Source: Plantago major (Eukaryota > Streptophyta > Magnoliopsida > Lamiales > Plantaginaceae). Taken from it: DNA of 64,000 bases. Made by a program: the position numbers and the translations under genes. The stretch is taken from contig CM048841.1 of the NCBI GenBank assembly GCA_026545765.1, positions 64,865,354 to 64,929,353 of the forward strand. Direction: 5' to 3'. Below are positions 57,681 to 64,000 of the stretch, piece by piece (position 1 is the stretch's first letter; every line of letters begins with the position of its first letter). Under the pieces are notes generated by a model, which saw only the letters and a list, made by a program, of their open reading frames with translations, was not told where the DNA came from and did not search any database.

Positions 57681-60167
57681 ATGGCCCCAAAGAATTCTTC
57701 CACGTAATTCTCAATCCTCCACCGTATGCTTGAAAAGCAAACACCAGAGTTGGTTATTGTGAACAACCGACTGGTAGGAGATTTTAATCCTGACCATTGG
57801 ACTTCAAATCACAGAATGATTTGGGGTGGTGCCTTGGTGAGAATACCTCATGGTCAATAGAGAGAACCGTCGAAAAGTCGATTCTTGACATGCTTGAAAA
57901 GGCACAAATCAAGGGTTTTCTATCCGCTGCAAGTGGAATTTCATCACTCGATGTGTTGGAATTCTACAACAACTCGGATAATTTCTGTGTTTCAAGGCAC
58001 CGCAATAGTGTCATCAAAACCTCGATCGAAGGAAATCCTACGGACTTAACAACTTTCGTAAGTTGTTTGAGTTTCAAAATCTTGGAAAGGATTTTGAAAT
58101 AAACACCAAGGATGATGATCTCCTTGAAGGTGTTAAACAATTGTACAGTGACGTGTGTGATCTTGAAAAATCAGATACACCCACTGAGTACAAGCTTGCT
58201 GACATCCGAACCAGACATCTGATGGTTCACTGGGACGTATTGGCTTGCATTCTTCACAGATGCTTTGATGGTCTACAAGGAGGTCTTGACGGATAAGCCA
58301 AGAACGATGGATCATGATGTTCTTCTGAATCAACAAGACAAAAGGTGAAAAACCCTTTAATCGGGAAAGTACGCCTTCATGAAGTTTGTGAAGAAGATTC
58401 AAGGCTTCGAGCCTAAGATCGCCAAAGGACTAGCTGAGCCAAAGGCCACAGTAGGCTATGGTCTGAAGATATGCTACTTGCAGGAGAAGCTTGGCATTGA
58501 GCTCAGAGAGACGGCTGAAATAGCCAATAGTAACCTACTCTACAAATATGAGTATACAAACTTGATGAAAAAGGTTACTGGGTCTCAAAAAGGTTTTAAG
58601 AAGCGAAAGTCTGAAAAGGTATCTGAAGAAAAGGTTGCGACCAAGAAGCCCAGAACTTCAAGAAAGAAGTCTGATGGCAAATCAGAAGACACACCCATTG
58701 AGGTTGTCGATTCTCAGATATCTGCAGGCCTTGCCGATGAACTGATAAAGGCAGATCAACTCATCAATACTGCAAAAGAGTTATCAACTACTGAACAAGT
58801 AGACTCAGCAAGAGAAAGTGCTTTCAGAAATGTGAAGACTATTACAGAAAGACTTGCTGATGAACTCATATATGCTGCCAAAAGTGGTGAAAAACACCAA
58901 GCCCTATCTGCAGAAACCGCAGGAATTATGGACCAATCAGTTCCCAGTGCTGATGAGAGCTCTGACGATGAAGATGATGAACTAATCATCTCTCAAGTCC
59001 TAGAAAGAACAAAGAGGGCTAAGGTTCTCAGCGATGGCGAATCGTGATAAGGTTTCTGAAGAAGAACCTACACCTCAGGTTGCTGAACAAGCACCTATAG
59101 CAAAGGTTGTTGGTGCAAACACATCATCAGGGAATGTTTCTTAAGCACAACTTCAAAAAGCCCTGATGAGTGGTAATTTAGTGCTGGCAGATGCTGATGG
59201 AAATGCCAAATCTAAAAATCTGGAAGAACACTCTACTGACCGATCTTCTGCTTCCAGACAACCACAACAACCAAAACATCCACAAGTGGTTGATGAAATG
59301 GTAAATGAACTCCATTTCGAATTACCAGCAATGCAGTATGCTGAAGAAAATCCTGCAAAAGAGCAGGTTCCCCAACTCAATGAGAGGGATCAAACTGAGA
59401 CATCTACTCAGAATGATCAACCAGGGGAGGCAACTGAGTTGCACACTCAGGAAAGGTGTGAAGTACCTAAAACTTCAAACAAAGAAGTTGTACTGAAACA
59501 AGAAGACCAAAGTATAAAAGGGTCACAAGTTCCAGAGACCAATCAGCCTGACAATGCTCAGGTAGCTGAATGGTTTAACTCCTACCTTGTGAAAAATTTT
59601 ATGCTTGTATATCTTGTTACTTATATAAAAATTCTTTGTTACAGGCTAAGTTAGAAACACAGAAACAAGAGGAAGCTGGAAAGCTTGCCTCAGAAACTGA
59701 GAAGGAGGTTACTGACCTCGCCTCTTAAGAAATCGAGCACATTACCACGGTGATAATTGATTCTTAAGATAACACTTTTCAGTCATTTGTCTATGTGCTT
59801 AATCATTTAAAGTAAATGTTTCTAACAGGCTCCAACTGAGAAAGAGGAAGATAAGGCAGAAATGTCAGAGACAAACCCAGAGACCGACAAGGTTTCTGAA
59901 GAACACATCATTGAGCCTTCTAGCATGAAGGTACATGAAAAATCAGTGATAAGTATTCTTCATCATGGGTTATCTTAAACTTCTTCTAAAATATTCAATA
60001 CTTTCTACTTACAGGCTCATTCAGAAGTAGAAATGCAAAGGGAAAAAGTTGCGACATCCCCTGCATCAATGGAAATTGATGAAGCTCCCAAGGCAACATC
60101 ACATGAAAGAATACCAGAAACTGAGAAAGTTTCTGAGAAAAATGACTCTGAGCTTCCTATTGAGGAA

Positions 60168-60256
60168 GTAAGTCCAAAACTCAGAACTCATTAAAGCATT
60201 TTTGCACAAATTCTTTCAAATAATTTCCTAAGTATTGTATTAATCTTAATTCTCAG
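60168..60256 (+). other. aORF intron 4, copy 3 (absent in copy 1)
   Basis: gtaagtccaaaac...aattctcag, 89 bp with in-frame stops, between GAGGAA and GTTCAAG. Confidence 0.85.
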
Positions 60257-60373
60257 GTTCAAGAAAGAAAGGTTGATGAGGACCAGACTTACAAGTCTCC
60301 ACCTCACAACAAGATATCTGAGACACCAATTGTCTCAGTAGCACAAGTCTCTGAGCCTGAAGTACTTACTCAG

Positions 60374-60451
60374 GTAACTCAGAAACTAAACTACACTTCT
60401 ACTCAGATATCTACAAAAGTTTTGAAGCTCACTCAAAACTCTTTCTTTCAG
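60374..60451 (+). other. aORF intron 5, copy 3 (absent in copy 1)
   Basis: gtaactcag...ctttctttcag, 78 bp, between ACTCAG and GCTCAAACA. A counterpart with a decayed acceptor is in copy 2 at about 49395-49475. Confidence 0.85.
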
Positions 60452-61072
60452 GCTCAAACAAGTGCAAAGCAGGCTCCCAATGATGAGAAAAGGGACCTAC
60501 TTCCCTTCTTCAAAGCTCAAACCCTGCCAAAGCATATTCAATGCTTCAAGAAATGGCAAAGGTTAAGGTGCTCTGATCTCTCTGAAATATTGAGAATCAC
60601 AGATCAACCAACCAGACGAGCACGAGCTCTTGACTTGGAGACGTATATCCATGCAATGTTCACTACCGAACAGTACACAGTTGTGACTCTATTGCATAAG
60701 GATTTCTCCAGAGAAGTAGCGCACAGTTTGATACAAGCCTTTGAACAGGCAGATGGTCAGACAAGATTACAGATGGCATTCAAGCCAGTTCTGCCCCAGA
60801 CTCTGCAATTTATACCTTCTGAACAAGAAGAGGTTAATGGGCAGAAGATCACTATTCCTGAAGTGATCAATCTTGTATCTGAAGATGATGAGGAGGAAGA
60901 GATAAACGAAAACGACTTCAATGAACCTCCCACTAACCATCACCAAAAGGATGACACAGACAAAAAGGATGATGATGATGCCCCTGCACCAGGGACCGGA
61001 GGAATTTCACAAAGAAATCATGCCTCAACTGCTGAAAAGCAAACTGAGAGGAAAGCACAGAAATCTCCGTCT

Positions 61073-61898
61073 CCATCCCCCTTAGTCATTGTTGGCTGAC
61101 TCAGTCTCATAAAAGAATCTGAGAGAGAGTTAAAATGCCCTTGCAAATAATTGTAGGCAGTGACCAACTTCTGAAGTTCGGCTTTGAGCTCCTGATTTTG
61201 CTTGATAAGTCCATTGTCCTTATCAGTGAGCTCTGCCAATGGGCCTAGGATGGCATCTGCTTTTCCAGCAGTGTAACTTGCCTCTTGGAAAGCTTTTTCA
61301 GCTAAAGACGCATCATCGTCCCTTATCATTCCCAGATCTTTCTGAGCAATGACTATGCTAGTTGTTCTCTGAGTGACGAGCTCAGTGAACTTTTTATTTC
61401 AGAGGGGACGGAGGCAATTACTTCCTTGTTCTGTGAAGACATCTCCTTTTTCAGATGAGCCAGTACTTGGTATCTGTTCGTATTCATGGGAGTGGACATT
61501 TGGCAGTTTGCTGAAAGTTTCAGGAGCAATCAGTTTCCTTTTCAAGTGTGAAACCGCTAGATGTTCATTGCGGTGCTCTGCCAAAGTCTTGTCTTCTTCA
61601 TCATCTGAGTAATCAGCCCAGTGATCTTCATCCTCTTGGACATTCTCATCGATTGTGTCGAGTCCAGCAACCATCTCAGAGATTGGTTTCTTCCCTTTTT
61701 GGGAGGAGGATGGTACTTCTTTTGAAGATGATGCAGCCTTAGCATCATGCTTAATTTCAGATACTTCTTCAGTATCGAGTTCTTTGGTGATGGCATTTAC
61801 AGCATCCTGTAGCTCTTTAACCTCAGAGTAAGCAATCATCTCTTGCAGATATTGATCTTGTAGTTGGTCAAGCTTGTCTCTGGATTTAGCTATCTGGT
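61073..61898 (-). other. Internal inversion in copy 3 aORF
   Basis: The segment reads as aORF only on the minus strand (QIAKSRDKLDQLQDQ at its right end, then SDSFMRLSQPTMTKG at its left end), while both flanks read on the plus strand. It corresponds to about 35218-36040 of copy 1. About 165 bp of copy-1 sequence before the left breakpoint (35053-35217) is missing. Confidence 0.9.
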
Positions 61899-63085
61899 AC
61901 AAATCTGGACCTCAAAGTCAGGGGGAATGGGAAGAAGGAGAAGAAAACAAGAAGAAATCTGGAGCTTGTGCGGCTCAGAGAGGAAGAAGAAACATGAAAA
62001 CTTCCTAGCCACCACTCAGAATCAATGAACCCTCCTCAAGCCAAGCTGCTTTGCAAATAGTAGCTGCTTCCCAGAAACCTACTGAAGGAACTACAATGAT
62101 AACAAGGGCCATGGCACAGAAACCTCCAAGGAGTACCAAGGCTCCAAGGAGAAGACAGGTTAAAGGGATTAATGAATCTTCCAAGAAAAGAAGAAGGCCA
62201 AATCAAGTCCCCGGCAATGAAGAAGGTCAGAAACTCTCACAAGATTTAATCTTGATGATGATGAGGAAACCGATAAAGATGAAGCTCCTCTTCACAGAAA
62301 AAGGAAAATTGAAAGCCTAACTGAGCCCATAGCTGCAAAGCCCCTAGCAGCTAAAACACCCTCTGGAAATACCAAGTCTATCCAGGGTGGTTCTTCAAGC
62401 AACAACCCCAAAGAGAATTCAAGACAGAAAAGGAACAGACTGAGAGCTGAGCAAAGACAAAGTCAACTTCCACTCAGGTCAGAAGAAGCCAAAATAGAGT
62501 ATGTGAAGAATGACAATGATTCCTCTGTCTACAGGTGCATCAATCAGAAAAATGGCTATTGGATTCTGGAACTTAAGCATCTACTGGTAAATTCAAGATT
62601 TCCAGAACCAATCCATAAACAACTTATGGCATGGAGAAAAGATAAGCCAACCTTGATCAACACCAATCACATTAAAGCCTGGTTGGATTTTGAAGTTGTC
62701 AAGAGAACTGAAGCCATGAGAAAGGACCTCTCTGATGAATGTCCATATGGAAAGCCAGATGATGTGCACAGAATTCTGAATATCACAGGAACAGGCACAA
62801 GAGCAAGACTTGCTGTGGAACCCTATGAGTCGTTCTATCTAACTGAAGATCAATACAAGGGTGACATCAGATATCTGAGGATTATCTACGAATACTTCAA
62901 GCTTTCAGATATCAGAATAGAGCGGAAAGTATTTGTGGGTCAAACATTTTGTCAAGAAGAATCCTACCAAAACCTACAAAGAGGTCTGTGGATTTGCCAG
63001 AGACACTGAGATGCTCGTCAGAACACTTCTCTATGATTATTCTGATGACATCAAAAGGTTTGGAGATAGGAAATTTGCAGACTGA

Positions 63086-63489
63086 TCCATAGAAATACTG
63101 TTGAAGACTTGAAGAGATTGAAGACTTGAAGACTAGTATATTAAGATGTTTACTTGGAGCTTGGCTACTCCTGTTGTCCTAATTTACTATTTTTTTTTTA
63201 TGTATTTTTGCTGACTAAGCTAAACTTGTTTTATGTATTGAAGTTATCTGTAATCTTTCTTTGTAACTTATCTGAAGAACTTACTCTCAGATAGTATTCT
63301 ACAAAAGATAACTTGTCAGCAAAGATCACACCTTGTGATTTGGTTGATGTTTTACTTTCTGCACTTAATTGAATGAATTAAAAAATCTTAAGAAATGATT
63401 AAGTGTTGGATTGTTCACTCATCCAGATTTGTAATAGGTCAGATAGTCATCGTTGACCGATCAAAAAGGGGGAAATTTGTTAGGAAATT
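63086..63489 (+). other. Copy 3 3' non-coding region and polypurine tract
   Basis: It corresponds to 37250-37630 of copy 1. The polypurine tract gggggaaatt is followed by a duplicated gaaatttgttag (63471-63494) at the LTR border. Confidence 0.8.
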
Positions 63490-64000
63490 TGTTAGATATT
63501 TTGTTAGAAATATCTGTTTAGATTTTGATCAGCAACATGATGACTTATCTTAGTCTCAGAAAGGTGATTAGTACTCTTGGTTCACTTGAACATTGTAAAA
63601 GAGGTAAGTATGATAATCTAGCTAATCTTGTATAGGATGATAGGTCTCAAAATGTAATTTTTATTTTATGAAGAGAAGACCAAGAAGAAGACATCCAAGC
63701 AGAACAAGTTCAACGACATTAAAAATTTGAAGACTGCACAAGATTACTGAAACAGTTTTACAAATACCTTGGCCAGATATCTTGAAGACACGAATAGTTT
63801 TAAACAAACTGTGTCACAAGAGATATCTGAGAAATAAAAGGTCTATCTGAAAACAAGGAAAGTGTCCACAGATATCTATTCTCAGATACCTTGAGCTTTA
63901 ACCACATTTCTGAAGAAGAAATATATATATTGCAAACAAAGTTGTTTCAATAAAAGTGGTATCTGAAGTTAAAGATAAGAACGTGCAAAGAATCAGAGAA
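63490..64000 (+). repeat. 3' LTR of copy 3, first ~511 bp
   Basis: TGTTAGATATTTTG as in the other LTRs; it runs off the window. Its outer end should lie about 1.1-1.2 kb beyond. Confidence 0.93.

Larger units (their letters stand above)
57681..63085 (+). pseudogene. Copy 3 aORF with five introns and an internal inversion
   Basis: It starts MAPKNSS at 57681. Segments are the N-terminal domain (58063-58600), acidic region (58600-59562), small exons with introns 59563-59644, about 59750-59828, 59931-60014, 60168-60256 and 60374-60451, then 60452-61070. Next is an inverted piece (61073-61898), then the basic part (61899-62480) and C-terminal domain (62503-63085, nearly the same as copy 1). Early frameshifts occur at about 57705 and 57850. 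The C-terminal domain differs from copy 1 at only a handful of residues over about 150. Function unknown. Confidence 0.78.
54350..64000 (+). mobile_element. Sirevirus copy 3, 5'-truncated, runs off the window
   Basis: It begins inside the integrase core and continues through RT, RNase H, inter-ORF region, aORF, polypurine tract (gggggaaatt, 63470-63479) and the start of the 3' LTR at 63490. No gag, protease or 5' LTR is present. An internal segment (about 61073-61898) is inverted. Confidence 0.93.

Noticed and set aside
44561..64000. Head-to-head arms as a simple read-foldback artefact
   Set aside because: The arms begin at different element positions (RT versus integrase), differ by many changes and by an internal inversion, so a plain hairpin read does not explain them, though long-read proof is needed.

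Overview
The window is nuclear DNA of a flowering plant, probably a eudicot; the species cannot be told from the sequence. It is AT-rich, its two host genes have ordinary GT-AG introns, and it carries plant transposon families (CACTA, Copia/sirevirus, Gypsy, Stowaway-like and hAT-like MITEs). No bacterial operons, rRNA, tRNA genes or CRISPR arrays were found.

Layout. 1-3901 is the terminal part of a CACTA element (minus strand) whose end cuts the LTR of a Copia element (3902-10344, minus strand). 10345-24546 is the only gene-bearing island. It holds a five-exon Nudix hydrolase gene (11072-12933, NUDT4/17/18/21-like, 182 aa) and a three-exon plasmodesmata-located protein gene (16799-18337, two DUF26 domains, one membrane span, 283 aa). 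These sit among MITEs (13442-13937, 14029-14360, 15200-15446), a near-perfect 57-bp hairpin (16197-16311), minisatellites and AT-rich spacer.

24600-40085 is a second CACTA element with TSD TAG on both sides. Inside it is a 14.2-kb sirevirus-type Copia element (25161-39329, TSD CCACC on both sides). 40086-44560 holds LTR-like sequence with a 49-bp tandem repeat, a broken Copia gag-protease fragment and the 5' end of a Gypsy element. 44561 to the window end is two further copies of the same sirevirus family, both lacking their 5' parts and lying head to head around 54.3 kb.

The most unusual content is in the sirevirus family. Downstream of pol each copy carries about 5.4 kb of extra coding sequence (aORF). 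It contains phase-0 introns separating short acidic exons whose lengths are multiples of three. Two copies have five introns; the first copy has lost introns 4 and 5 exactly at their splice junctions and kept introns 1-3, as expected if a partly spliced RNA was reverse transcribed. The head-to-head junction shows two successive strand switches, and the third copy has an internal inversion of about 0.8 kb. All retroelement genes here are broken by stops, frameshifts or truncation. The two host genes look intact.
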